Assembly: GCA_031411495.1 (NCBI GenBank)
Contig: JANOBD010000051.1
Span: 1 to 58,165, forward strand
DNA: 58,165 bases
DNA from: JANOBD01 sp031411495
Lineage (GTDB): Bacteria > Planctomycetota > Phycisphaerae > Tepidisphaerales > Tepidisphaeraceae
Direction: 5' to 3'
In this document: piece after piece, positions 19,601 to 27,788 of the stretch
Numbering within the stretch: the first letter of the stretch is position 1
How the letters are laid out: the number at the start of each line of letters is the position of its first letter
Translations under genes and position numbers: made by a program
Notes under the pieces: generated by a model
What the model was told of the DNA's origin: nothing
Seen by the model: only the letters and a program-made list of their open reading frames with translations
Databases searched by the model: none

Positions 19601-22600
19601 TGCCATTACCGCCGTTGGCACTGTCGTTTTCTGTTCCGCCGTAGATGAGGTCGGCGTTCGCGCCGCCCAGCACAGTGTCCTTTCCAGATTCGCCGTAGAT
19701 GGAATCCGCGCCGTCCTGGCCGCGGATGGAGTCTTCGCCGTCGGATCCGAGCAGGCTGTCGGCACCTTCGTTGCCATCGATCGAGTCGTTACCGAGGCCG
19801 CCGACGATCGTGTCGAGGCCAGTACCCCCGACGACGCAGTCGTTATCGTCGCCGGCGACGACGCTGTCATTGCCGGTTCCGGCGTCGATCGTGTCGATGC
19901 CCGCGCCGGCATCGATCGAATCGTTTCCGTCTTCGCCGGCGATCGAATCGTTGCCGCCGCCGGCGTTGATCGTGTCCTGGTTCAGGCCGCCGAAGATCGT
20001 GTCGTCGCCCGCGCCCGCGGTGATCGTATCGTTGTTGTCGCCGCCTTCGAACTCGTTACTGCCGAGCGTGTCGCTGAGCGAATCGTTGCCGGTATCGCCA
20101 TCGAGGGTGTCGTTGTCGTCATTTCCATTGAGGGTGTCGCCGTCCGCGCCGCCGTTGAGCGAGTCGGCACCGAGTCCGCCGAGCAGGCTGTCGATGCCTG
20201 CTTCGCCGAGCAACGTATCGTCGTCGGCGAGGCCTTTGAGCGTGTCGTTGCCGTCGCCGCCGAAGAGGCAGTCGTTGTTCGCGCCGCCTTCGATCGAGTC
20301 GTCGCCGATTTCGCCGTAGGCGATGTCCTTGCCGTCGGAGAGTTGGATAGTGTCGTTGCCATCGCCACCAAGAACGGTGTCATTGCCGCTTCCGCCGATG
20401 ACCGAGTCATTGCCCAGGCCCGCGGAGACCGAATCGTTCCCGGCTTCGCCGAGGATCGTATCGTCGTCGTCGCCGCCGGCGATCGTGTCGTCGCCGTTGC
20501 CGCCGAGCGCGCTGGAGTTGTTGTTTCCTAGCGCGAGGTAGTCGTCCGCATTGCCGCCGGTGAGCGTGGTCTTCCCGCCGAAGCCGCTGGCGATCAGCGA
20601 GTCCCTGCCGTCGCCGCCGGCGAGGCTGACATCGATTGTAGAGCTTACAGTCGGGTCGATCACGATCTCATCGGCGCCGGTGTAAGCATCGGCCTCGATG
20701 CGCTTGATGCCCGCGGCCGAGAACGTCTGCTTCTTTCCGAACGCTTCTACGATAATCAATCCGCCGGATTCGCTGACGGTAAATCGCTCGTTGATCTCGC
20801 CGGGCAGCGTGTCGCGCAGGCTGGCGCGGGTGCCGATGTCGAGCATCAGCACCTTGTCGGGCCCGACCATCACGGTGTCAGCCAGGTGCGCGGTGATGTC
20901 GCTGCCGAGCACGCAGTCGGCGGGCGGGATCTTGAAATCGAACAGTTCGATCCGCGCCAGCGGTAGCTCCTGCTTCAGGAACAGCTCGCGCGCAAAGGCC
21001 TTGAACTCGACCGCACCCGACCCGCTGAATCCCAGCGCCTCGTTCAGGCAGTGGAGCTCTCCCATGCGAAGCTTGCCGTCGTTGTTCGGATCGTTCAGGT
21101 CGGCGGCGAGGTCAATGGTGATGCCGCCGCCCACTTTCGCCTCGCCCAACAGGCTCAGATCGAAACCGAGATACGCGCCAAGTTCCGCACTGACGCTGAA
21201 CTCGGCTGTGTCCTTGCCGGTGCCATCCGGGTTTTCGCGATCGGAAATGTAGAAGCACTGGAGCAGGTCTTCTGGGTCGTCGCTGTCGATGAAATCGACG
21301 AGGCCCTTGGTGTCGAGCCCGATGGCGATGTGCGCATCGAGATTGATCTGACCGATGAAATCGACAACGAAGATCGGAAGTGCCGGGAAGATCGGGAATG
21401 TCGCGTTGACGCCGCCGTGGACCTTCAGGAGCGGCAAGTCATACGTCACCAGCGGTACATCGTCGCGCAGACCGAGCAGCACTTCAAAAACGCTCAGCGG
21501 GTTGTCGAGAATCGGAAACGCCAGTTCGCCATTCTTAAAGCCTGAAGTGACCTCCAGTTCGCCGGAAAATCCCGGCGTGACGGTCGCGAGGTCGCCTAGC
21601 GCGTTAAGGTTGAGATTGTCCGCGAGGGCGGTCAATTCGCCGATGTCGAAATCGTCCGGCAAGGCGGCCATCAGGTCCACATCCGACCTGTTGAAATCGA
21701 TGTCGCCCAGGTGAACCGTCAGCGTGCTGCCGACGTTGATTCCATTGATGAATGTGATCCAGTCCGCCACCTGCAACACGGCAAGCAGGAAGTCGGAGTC
21801 GGAATTGGTCGCGTAGGCTTTGGCGAGGTCCTCGATCGTGACCTGGCCGAAACCCATATCTTCCAGGATGGTGATCTGCGTCTCGAGCACGTCGATGACG
21901 GGTTGAACCGGCTCGAGGACCTGCTGCAGCGATTCGATCACCGGCCCGAACGTGTTGGCGAAGAATCCGCCGACCATGATTCGCGCGTCCTGCAGTTTCA
22001 CGGTTGGTCGCGAGCCGCGCGCGTCGGTGTTGTTGAACGGCCAGTTGACGACCACATCGACGGCGATCGCGGGCAGCCAGTCGATCGGCTTGGCTTCGAT
22101 GGTGATGTCGAAGTTCACGCCCGATGGCAGCGTGTCGTCCACCTTGGCCGAGAGCAGCGTCGAAAGATCGCCGCCATTGATCCGGCTATCGAGCAGATCA
22201 TCCAGCTCGTCTGCGGTAAGTTTGCCGTTGTTGTTCGGGTCTTTCAGATCGACGGTAAACTGGAGCGCTGCGTTCAGGCCGCTGGCGGTCGTATCGACGC
22301 TCAGGAAACCGATCTTGCCGCTGAGTGCGGCGGCTACGGATGCGTCGACGCGGAAGAAGAGTTCGTTCGGCGCACTGGTGACCAGGTACGGCCCGTCGGT
22401 CGTGCTGATGCCAAATGAGAGCGGGATGTCGTAGGTGATATCGACATTGAATCCCCCGGTCAGCTTTGCATTCAGGGCGGGGATACCAAGGTTGGTGTCA
22501 AGCGAGACGTTGACCAGGTGAATCAACTTGTGAATGACCACGTCGTAGCGAACATCGACGACGATTCCACCGCCGCCGTTAGTGAGCGTCATCGTGACGT

Positions 22601-25600
22601 TCGGGTTCCCGAAGACGCCGTTGAGTGCGATCTCCACGTTGGCTGCGCTGAAGCTGGCGGCACCGTTGATCGCGCCGACGACACTGGTCTTGAGGTCGTC
22701 GAAGGCGTTGGTGATCTGCTGGAGTTGCTCGCCGATGAGCGGGAACGGCAGCGAGAGCACCTGGTCGATCAGGCCGAAGCTCATTCCGTCGAAGATGTTG
22801 TCGAGCCCGCCGACCAGGCCGCTGACGTTGTTGGAGAGGTTCTGGTTGTTGGTCAGCGTCGTGAAGTCGGGCGTACTCGGAAAGCTCGTGTTGCCGGTAA
22901 AGGTGCCGATGTTGTTCACGAGCATGGTAAAGCGCGGCAGCGCCGCGCCGCCGCCGGCGGGAGCCATCGCGAAATCGACTTTCACCTTGCCGGTCTGCGT
23001 TGTGCTCGGGACGGTCGTGGCCAGAACGGATTCGGTATAGCCGCCTGCGTGAGCGGGCAGTGTCGCCGCTTTCGTCGCCGGCGCAGCGGGATTGGGCGCG
23101 TTCACGTCCTGTGCGACCGTGACCCTTCCGCCGCTCATGGTCACGCCATATCCATCCGCCGATCCGGTTTCGTCCAGGTTCTGTGTGTCGGTGTAGATTT
23201 TCAGGTCCAGTCGCGATGTGTCATAGATGACCGGCGCGAGATCGACCAAGTCCATGTCCATGCCGATGTCCAGGTCATACACGCTGCTCATATCAAACAG
23301 CAGCGGTTCGCCGTCGGTGGAGAGTTGATCAACACCGGTCAGGCCTACCACGGCTCCGCCCGCGTAGTCGGCATAGGTCGCAAGGTCGAGTGCGTAGTCC
23401 TCCGCCGCGCCGACCAGTGAGGTTCCCATCGACAGGCCGACGTCGATCGTGTGCGTCGCCGTGTTCACGCCGACCGTAATCGCCGAGCCGACGATGTTGG
23501 CGCCTACGTCTACCAATCCGTCGGCGATAATTGAGCCGACCGACTGAAGCGTCGCAATGTCTCCCGTGACGGTTTCGACGGTGCTGCGGGCCTGTTGGAT
23601 GGCGCTGGAAAGCACCTGTGTCGCGATGTTCGATCCAAACCTTTCGAGACCTCGCCCCGCCGCCACCAGCAGGTTGGACGTGAAACCGACGGGCGATTCC
23701 AGGATCAGGTTAGCCGTCGTCACGCCGCGAACCAGCGCGGACTGAAATGAGTCGAACGTGGTCGTGCCCATGGCGGCGAGCGTGCCTGAACCGCTTGCTA
23801 CGGCGTTGGCAACGCCGCCGGCGACGTCGCTCACCGTCGTGGTGATCGCCGCGCCGACCGTGCTGAAGTAGTTTCCGACAATCGAGACGCTTGGCATCGT
23901 CAGCGTGGGCGTGCCGGTCGAGGTGACGGTCGCAGGCAGCGTGGTGCCGTCGGCCAGTCCCGTCACGAGATCGCCGAGGTAGCTGCCGGTGGATGGCGTC
24001 TTTCGGCGGCGTCCGGAGTTCGCAAGGCGAAGCGTGTAGGTCGAACTCGACGAGGTGCTCGCGCCGTCGAAGCTGAATTGGGTGAACCCGAATCGACCGG
24101 TTCCCGCTAACGCCGTGCCGGTGGTGGCGATGGTGGTATCGATGACCACGTCGCGAACTCCCAGCCGGTCCACGATGTTGGAAAACGAGATCCCGTTGCT
24201 TACATCGAGGAAGAGTGTGAAGCGGCAATCGGTGTAGACGTGCGTGTTGACGGTCGAGGTCGTCTCGATGTTTCCGAGTGGGCCGGCCGAGAGGTTGTTG
24301 GTCAGCGTCTTGGTCTTGTCCAGAAAGGTGTGCCTGGGCAAGGTGATGGTGTAGCTGACGCGATTGAGCGACGCGTCGTACGAGATGGCCGGGTTCACGG
24401 TCGTGACGAGTTGAATCAGCGTGGCGAGCGACTGAGCGCTGACGAAGTTGGCGACGTCGCCGGTCGCGAGTTGTGAGACCAGTTTCGAGTCAATCGCGTC
24501 GCCGAGGTTCCCCGCCGTCCCGAGCGTAAGATCGCCCGCAAACGGCGCGGCCGCTCCGAGGACACTGGAATTGCTCAGGTTCGAAAACCAGCCCGAGAGT
24601 TGTTGAAGACCGGAGTAGACGGTGCCCGAATCGAGATTCTGGAACTGTTTGAGCTCGGCGAACGCGCCGTTGTTGGTCGTGTTCGTGCCGCTGCCGAGGG
24701 TGTTGCCGGAAACGGTGACCGACGGAGCCCCGGTGAAGGTGAAGCTGCCAACGGATGCGGTAACGGGAATGGTCGCCGATACGGTATCGGTGAGGATCGT
24801 CTGCTCGGCGACGTCCGCGACGTCGTAGCCGTTCAGTTCCGCGAGCGTGACCTGTCCGTACGCATCGGCATCGACGTTGGTCGCGTTGAGGCGCACGTTG
24901 ACGTCGGCATTGATCGATGCGTTGCTGCTGCCGGCACTCAGGAAGCCGACGCTGACGGACTGCGAGATGTTGGAAAGGTGCGTATTCAGCGAAACGTCGA
25001 GCGCGATGTCGCGCGTGAAGAACGACTCATCGGCGCCCAGTTGGGGATCGAGATTGAGGCCGAGCGTCAGGCCCAGCGCAACGGTCGAAGTCAGATTGCC
25101 GGTGACGTTGGCGTCGAAGCTCAGAACTTCGTCATCCACTTCCGGGTAGAAGTTCGAAAGGACGGTGGTTGTGGTTGAAAGCGTAAGGTCGAGGCGTAAT
25201 TCCGAGACGCCCAGCCCGCCGATGCCGCCGCGAACCGCCGTGAACCCGGGCAGCGTGGCGAGGTGCGAAACGAGCTCGGCCGTCGTCGGCGTAGAAGGGT
25301 CGACGACGTCGAAGTAGTTGTTGATCTTGTCGACGAGGCTGGCCTGCACCTTCTCGGCCGGGGCGGCGAGCAGCTCCATTGTTTCGATCGCCACTTCCCC
25401 GGTCTTGGCGCTGCGGATGAAATCGAGGTTGGTGGCAAGGGACTGCGTTGCGGCGGCGGAATCGATCCAGCTCACCAGGCCGCTCAGGCCGTCGCGGATC
25501 CGCTGCTCCTGCGTGGCGTCGATCGCCGAATTGGCCAGCGGATCGGTCGGAAGCACATACGCGCCCGACAGGACAATCCGACGCTCGAGCGATTCGGTCA

Positions 25601-25691
25601 AAAACGCCGAGGCGTCAACCAGGTTCGAAGTTGCTAGTGCACAGGCATTTCGAAGCGCGCAGCGGCGGCTGCGGAGGTTGATATGACGCAT
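13686..25691 (-). CDS. Giant 4001-aa RTX/beta-helix/Ig-like surface protein with dockerin-like C-terminus
   Basis: The start ATG is preceded by GAGGAGGAATC, a strong ribosome site. Order of parts (approximate residues): planctomycete-type N-terminal motif ESLERRIVLSGA (34-45); a long region without recognised repeats (45-1680), including FHA- or adhesin-like Thr/Asn-rich strands and paired loops such as DLNDPNNDGKLR that look like calcium loops; RTX nonapeptides GGxGxDxxx (1684-2440); a propeller-like region (2440-2880); a parallel beta-helix (2905-3300); four Ig-like repeats (3460-3820); a fifth Ig-like domain; and a dockerin-like pair (GDANRDRHVDFGDLLILAQNYG type, about 3922-3980). The protein is probably secreted and calcium-stabilised, acting in adhesion or as a scaffold. 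No catalytic domain was recognised. No classical signal peptide is obvious before the SLERR motif. Confidence 0.93.
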   Translation of the reverse strand: MRHINLRSRRCALRNACALATSNLVDASAFLTESLERRIVLSGAYVLPTDPLANSAIDATQEQRIRDGLSGLVSWIDSAAATQSLATNLDFIRSAKTGEVAIETMELLAAPAEKVQASLVDKINNYFDVVDPSTPTTAELVSHLATLPGFTAVRGGIGGLGVSELRLDLTLSTTTTVLSNFYPEVDDEVLSFDANVTGNLTSTVALGLTLGLNLDPQLGADESFFTRDIALDVSLNTHLSNISQSVSVGFLSAGSSNASINADVNVRLNATNVDADAYGQVTLAELNGYDVADVAEQTILTDTVSATIPVTASVGSFTFTGAPSVTVSGNTLGSGTNTTNNGAFAELKQFQNLDSGTVYSGLQQLSGWFSNLSNSSVLGAAAPFAGDLTLGTAGNLGDAIDSKLVSQLATGDVANFVSAQSLATLIQLVTTVNPAISYDASLNRVSYTITLPRHTFLDKTKTLTNNLSAGPLGNIETTSTVNTHVYTDCRFTLFLDVSNGISFSNIVDRLGVRDVVIDTTIATTGTALAGTGRFGFTQFSFDGASTSSSSTYTLRLANSGRRRKTPSTGSYLGDLVTGLADGTTLPATVTSTGTPTLTMPSVSIVGNYFSTVGAAITTTVSDVAGGVANAVASGSGTLAAMGTTTFDSFQSALVRGVTTANLILESPVGFTSNLLVAAGRGLERFGSNIATQVLSSAIQQARSTVETVTGDIATLQSVGSIIADGLVDVGANIVGSAITVGVNTATHTIDVGLSMGTSLVGAAEDYALDLATYADYAGGAVVGLTGVDQLSTDGEPLLFDMSSVYDLDIGMDMDLVDLAPVIYDTSRLDLKIYTDTQNLDETGSADGYGVTMSGGRVTVAQDVNAPNPAAPATKAATLPAHAGGYTESVLATTVPSTTQTGKVKVDFAMAPAGGGAALPRFTMLVNNIGTFTGNTSFPSTPDFTTLTNNQNLSNNVSGLVGGLDNIFDGMSFGLIDQVLSLPFPLIGEQLQQITNAFDDLKTSVVGAINGAASFSAANVEIALNGVFGNPNVTMTLTNGGGGIVVDVRYDVVIHKLIHLVNVSLDTNLGIPALNAKLTGGFNVDITYDIPLSFGISTTDGPYLVTSAPNELFFRVDASVAAALSGKIGFLSVDTTASGLNAALQFTVDLKDPNNNGKLTADELDDLLDSRINGGDLSTLLSAKVDDTLPSGVNFDITIEAKPIDWLPAIAVDVVVNWPFNNTDARGSRPTVKLQDARIMVGGFFANTFGPVIESLQQVLEPVQPVIDVLETQITILEDMGFGQVTIEDLAKAYATNSDSDFLLAVLQVADWITFINGINVGSTLTVHLGDIDFNRSDVDLMAALPDDFDIGELTALADNLNLNALGDLATVTPGFSGELEVTSGFKNGELAFPILDNPLSVFEVLLGLRDDVPLVTYDLPLLKVHGGVNATFPIFPALPIFVVDFIGQINLDAHIAIGLDTKGLVDFIDSDDPEDLLQCFYISDRENPDGTGKDTAEFSVSAELGAYLGFDLSLLGEAKVGGGITIDLAADLNDPNNDGKLRMGELHCLNEALGFSGSGAVEFKAFARELFLKQELPLARIELFDFKIPPADCVLGSDITAHLADTVMVGPDKVLMLDIGTRASLRDTLPGEINERFTVSESGGLIIVEAFGKKQTFSAAGIKRIEADAYTGADEIVIDPTVSSTIDVSLAGGDGRDSLIASGFGGKTTLTGGNADDYLALGNNNSSALGGNGDDTIAGGDDDDTILGEAGNDSVSAGLGNDSVIGGSGNDTVLGGDGNDTIQLSDGKDIAYGEIGDDSIEGGANNDCLFGGDGNDTLKGLADDDTLLGEAGIDSLLGGLGADSLNGGADGDTLNGNDDNDTLDGDTGNDSLSDTLGSNEFEGGDNNDTITAGAGDDTIFGGLNQDTINAGGGNDSIAGEDGNDSIDAGAGIDTIDAGTGNDSVVAGDDNDCVVGGTGLDTIVGGLGNDSIDGNEGADSLLGSDGEDSIRGQDGADSIYGESGKDTVLGGANADLIYGGTENDSANGGNGNDTVYGEDGNDSLEGAADDDLVYGANGNDSLRGGKGRDLLYGGFGFDTIRGQEGIDLLVGWDDDDSLTGDGDDDILYAGRGFDTASGGSGNDRIFGERGDDKLYGDEDNDHIQGGDGNDAIAGGTENDTLLGQDGNDIVIGGAGKDLIDAGGAGTIADSATNVLDGGDDDDHIIGSDTGTSLGDVITGGKGNDLIEALGGPDIVDAGLGNDTVYAGAGGDSILGNEGNDCLSGEAGGDTIRGQIGDDRIDGGTGTDSLSGGDGNDYINAFIGQAETLAGDNGDDYLIGSPDGFDNIDAGDGNDRVDAQAGNDTIFGQAGDDTLEGGDGDDYIEGGAGRDVLLGGKNHDSLYGHSFSGAGDDNKVDILWGDLGDDNTTLVGAGRDILSGNGGNDLMFGEGQNDSIVSSGSDLIDYGNGVTVPEAYTTPVATAAPATSTATPPSRVTLDLNGGTTPPARWSPMGGVDARTGISPFDGADPSIINFGGNLVAAWSSMSSGNYEVYVAQFDRTNSVWAEFYAGTATAGGVSNSVTQSTQPTLSSYADNRGTNTLLLAWTETATNGARNIVVTQYTSGTFALVDALDMPGQDGHSHSPKLAKTLDGFRVFYLNDSGLLQQIRSARYLNDTVLAGAGDWIGPGTNLNVEPLASVNAFDVASGGYHQVLAYSAGIEPYRRVSIHVAIDGNFSFATQLYQTSALTDDSSAPTVAALAQFNQEHFTFFAAWQSQNDHESQVRGIYYDSDYPGVPTVNEFRPKFFADAAVRTGATSVSDTLEYASRPKLQTGNFVAYLFWQHDGVLDSDARASLYHMQGIGAGNFEERIASDASGAGIAQADGSFAALDAEIGSDKVVSWGDATTNGNAHVARDQQFFAITATAVASDPNSIQTILNGIVPTQGVILVEAGTYNGFTIPSGKIATIRPKNSGDVVIINGNITINASGVTLEGLTINGGIILGAVSNVTIRNNTINAVAVDGIDLTTNSSIGLTIIDNTIASTGAKGVDLGFTAGGEIARNTIVAGTRGIDINAAFTGDIERNDIVGGTVGVRWAATARLFDNDIHNSPTGIQVLTGTATDGLGATGPNRSNRVWGNTTGINMTASIAVVQRQHVYANTTGVSGSGTLGGTTPAFGNVIEDNTTGVAMNNGIVRFNWIRENDVGVIAGTGLSVVNNLLTDNTTSDIRISGASGVVIRSNTIVSNAAASVSVFSSGAHSLRGNIIENGSGFAYDMGSLATPGSIISDYNTLHTDGANLVRIIATTYSGIESWRIAAGSHDTHSAGVTTNNRSWSRPQFVHAGTGDYTLRPLTAGLRSSGSPLRNADPSLNGGTAFNQGAFGLTALDTAVSNPELVLDSPLDGINLAVGQTVTISWRSLGFTGGTIKIDLYQPTASGPQFVSTIAAAAPNTGAFTYTSTTAITGAIIHIARVGDAATFDRSLDDTSGPVIGYTTLFTNDNTPTLAGTVNDPAASVLVTVGGVNYTATNNGNGTWTLSGTLLPALADGTYDITVTSTDASGNATIRLFEAGLTIDTVAPVVGFASLNTNDNRPALSGTVDDALATVIVRVNGVNYPAASSGGVWTIADNVITALPDGTYNVRVFAQDAAGNLTDRTFAAALRVDATAPTITVTPLVTRDNTPDITVSVNDPQASVVFTFNGTVYTATHAVGNLFRVLGSALLAPLADGAYTLTVQATDAFGNVSTVDIPAAITVDTVAPTATVTARLTNDSTPSLTGTVNDPTANVVVRINGIAFNATNNGNGTWTLADNVVTPALADGVYGVSVDASDSAGNVSSSVFSDALTIDATRPTATSTVFRFEWFQEVQIDFSEALIGFVNGDAVIRNTLTNAVVPQAQYTFSKSGTSGRWRFLAPLADGNYRITIAAANASDAAGNTFAADVTFDFFSLAGDANRDRHVDFGDLLILAQNYGKIGRSFSQGNFNYSADGRVGFDDLLLLAQNYGSSLLGASPTSASAKRSRGWPLID
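14225..15310 (-). repeat. Four tandem Ig-like domain repeats in the giant gene
   Basis: Four units of about 90 codons each begin with D-x-x-x-P-x-I/V and contain TNDNTPTLAGTVNDP-like, NGNGTWTL-like and LADGTYDITV-like blocks, ending in DASGN-like turns. This is the bacterial Ig-like (Big) repeat pattern of large adhesins, giving a stalk before the dockerin-like tail. Confidence 0.8.
18370..20640 (-). repeat. RTX calcium-binding nonapeptide array (27-bp period) inside the giant gene
   Basis: About 2.27 kb of tandem units coding GGxGxDxxx (for example LGGDGNDTI, IAGGTENDT, LRGGKGRDLLYGG). Each unit is 27 bases, usually paired into 18-residue steps. Dozens of units are present with varied codons, so they are old and diverged rather than freshly amplified. 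In RTX proteins such arrays fold into calcium-bound parallel beta-rolls outside the cell. Confidence 0.9.
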
Positions 25692-25942
25692 GATTCCTCC
25701 TCACAGGCCTGAGTTATGACGGTACCGAGTAAAGTAACAGCTCCACCCGAAAACCGCATAAAATTCCTGAAATATGCCGTTTCACTTCCGCAGTTGATCG
25801 ATCTAACGCTGCATTGCGCGCATTATTCCGCGCTTAAGGGTCGAAGTTGCCTGGCGCGCGGATTCTCAACCGCCTCGCGGGACGTATCGTGGTGGAGCGA
25901 ATCGGTGCAGTCGCACAAGCGCCGAGTAAGTTGGATGCTGCT

Positions 25943-26347
25943 TCAAGCCGGAACCGGAGCATCGGAACCGTCTGTTGATCGAATAGTCAATGCTTCAGGG
26001 TGAAACGAGTCTCGTGTACACGAAAGAGTCTCGTGGCGGCAGCTGAAATCCTTCTCGACGATCAGGCTTGCGCTGACGCCATCAAACTCTCGCGTCGCAT
26101 AAATCCCGACTTCGTCTCCTTCTGCCCAGCGCCACGCTGTGTTGGTGGGAAGCGTGATGCGGATCGTGTGTTGCAGGATGCGCCAATCTGGCGCGTCGAT
26201 TGAATCGTCAAGCACGACCTCGTACGCGAGGTGCTGATTCATATCGAAGCGGGTTGTCTGCCCAATGGCGCCAGTGTCCAGCAGGCGCCTCAGGTCGCTA
26301 CGCTTGAGTCGAACGCGAATCGAATCTTCCAAAAATCGAAGTTTCAT
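25943..26347 (-). CDS. Small conserved protein, last gene of the nitrate assimilation operon
   Basis: A 134-aa soluble protein starting MKLRFLEDSIRVRLKRSDL, preceded by GGGAG at a good distance. The start pattern (short basic beta-strand, 'SIRVRL', then 'DLRRLLDTGAI') resembles small proteins I recall next to nitrate/nitrite reductase genes (DUF7009-like); I am not certain of the family. Two cysteines sit close together near residue 105-112 (SCRHETLSC). It lies 28 bases after nasB in the same direction, so it is probably cotranscribed and may help in assembly or regulation of the reductases. Function unknown. Confidence 0.8.
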   Translation of the reverse strand: MKLRFLEDSIRVRLKRSDLRRLLDTGAIGQTTRFDMNQHLAYEVVLDDSIDAPDWRILQHTIRITLPTNTAWRWAEGDEVGIYATREFDGVSASLIVEKDFSCRHETLSCTRDSFHPEALTIRSTDGSDAPVPA

Positions 26348-26375
26348 CGGTTCTCCCTTCTGAACCTACACAGCG

Positions 26376-27788
26376 TCAGGCGTTTGCGGGTTGCCGTGCG
26401 ATGAGTCGGAGCAACTCCCCACGGCACGAGCCGCAGCCCGTTCCCGCGCGCGTACACTGACCAATCTGGTTGAGATCGCATGCTCCAGCATCGATTGCCG
26501 CGACAATCGTCGACTCCACGACCTGATTGCAGTTGCAGATCTGGCGATCTGCCGGCGTCGTGCTGGCAGATGAGATCATGAGGATTTCCAGCCGATTGTC
26601 GGGGACGGCCGACTCGCGATCGAAAGCCTGCACAGCCTGTGCGGCACCACCGGTGTCGCCGACGAACTGCGCGCCGATGAGTTTTCCTTCGCGGATGATC
26701 AACTTGCGATACGACAGTTTTCGCTCTTCGACGATCTGAATCACTTCGTCGGTCGGCAACTGTGGTTCGACGACGCCCATAGCCGCGACATCGATTCCGG
26801 CGACCTTCAATCTCGCGTAGAGCTTGCTACCGCGATAACGGGACTTCGGCTGCGCTCCGGTCAGCACGTCTGCGAGCGTCGAACACTGCTCCCAGATGGG
26901 GGCGACAATGCCATAGACCTTGCCGTTATGTTCGGCACATTCGCCCACGGCGTAGACTCCGGGTACGTGAGTTGCGAGTGTGTCATTGACGAGAATGGCG
27001 CGGTTCACGGCAATTCCGCTGGCTTGGGCAAGATCGATGCGCGGGCGGATGCCACAGGCCAGCACAACCATGTCTGCAGCAAGTAGCGAGCCGTCATCAA
27101 GAAGAATGCCTTCGATCTTGTCGTCACCGAGGATCTTTACAATCGTGCGACCGGTGCGGACAAAGAGGCCGGTGTGTTCGATCTGTTTTTGAAGCGCGGC
27201 GCCGCCTCGCGCGTCCAGTTGTGTTTCCATCAGGTGTGGCATCAGGTGGATGACGGTCACGTGCATGCCCGAATCGGAGAGCACTTTGGCGGCCTCGAGG
27301 CCCAGCAGTCCGCCGCCAAGGACGACGGCGTTGTCTCCCGCGCGCGCCTTGGAGCGCATCTGCAGGCAATCGTCGAGCGAACGATAGGCAAACAAGCCAG
27401 ATTTGAGAGAAACGCCATCCGCGAGGAGTGAGCCGTCGAGCTTCGGAACAAATGCCTTTGAGCCAGTCGCGAGGATTGCCACATCGTATGGGATCTCTCG
27501 TTTGTCACCGGTCATGATCAGCCGTCGGGCGGTATCAAGCTTTTCGACGCGGACGTTCCGATGAAACGTCACCTCTTGTGCGGCAGGAGTGGCTGCTTCG
27601 ATCCGGATGCTGTCCGGATCGTCGCCGCCGAGCACACGTGAAAGCAGCATGCGGTTGTAGGCGTGGCCGGGCTCCTCGCCGAAAACGCTGATGGTATAGC
27701 GTCTCAGGGCGTCGCGGCGAAGCAGTTCCTGAAGCAGGCGTGCGCCCGCCATCCCGTTGCCGATGATTGCGAGATGCTTTTTAGGCAT
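26376..27788 (-). CDS. nasB: FAD-dependent NAD(P)H oxidoreductase with BFD [2Fe-2S] domain, nitrate reductase electron-transfer subunit (NasB-like)
   Basis: A 470-aa flavoprotein like the N-terminal half of NirB or NasB. It has a Rossmann FAD site (IIGNGMAGARLLQELL), a second GGGLLGLEAAKVL NAD site, and GVYAVGECAEH near the FAD. The C-terminal BFD-like domain has Cys418, Cys420, Cys452 and Cys455 (CNCNQ ... GTGCGSC), a [2Fe-2S] site. The start at 27788 is chosen because AGGAG lies nine bases upstream; it overlaps the nasA stop by eight bases. An ATG at 27809 would add seven residues and contain that ribosome site. It most likely passes electrons to the nitrate reductase. Confidence 0.9.
   Translation of the reverse strand: MPKKHLAIIGNGMAGARLLQELLRRDALRRYTISVFGEEPGHAYNRMLLSRVLGGDDPDSIRIEAATPAAQEVTFHRNVRVEKLDTARRLIMTGDKREIPYDVAILATGSKAFVPKLDGSLLADGVSLKSGLFAYRSLDDCLQMRSKARAGDNAVVLGGGLLGLEAAKVLSDSGMHVTVIHLMPHLMETQLDARGGAALQKQIEHTGLFVRTGRTIVKILGDDKIEGILLDDGSLLAADMVVLACGIRPRIDLAQASGIAVNRAILVNDTLATHVPGVYAVGECAEHNGKVYGIVAPIWEQCSTLADVLTGAQPKSRYRGSKLYARLKVAGIDVAAMGVVEPQLPTDEVIQIVEERKLSYRKLIIREGKLIGAQFVGDTGGAAQAVQAFDRESAVPDNRLEILMISSASTTPADRQICNCNQVVESTIVAAIDAGACDLNQIGQCTRAGTGCGSCRGELLRLIARQPANA

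Noticed and set aside
18370..20640. Regular 27-bp periodicity that could suggest a CRISPR or tandem satellite
   Set aside because: The period codes GGxGxDxxx nonapeptides in one open frame, with varied codons and no spacer structure.
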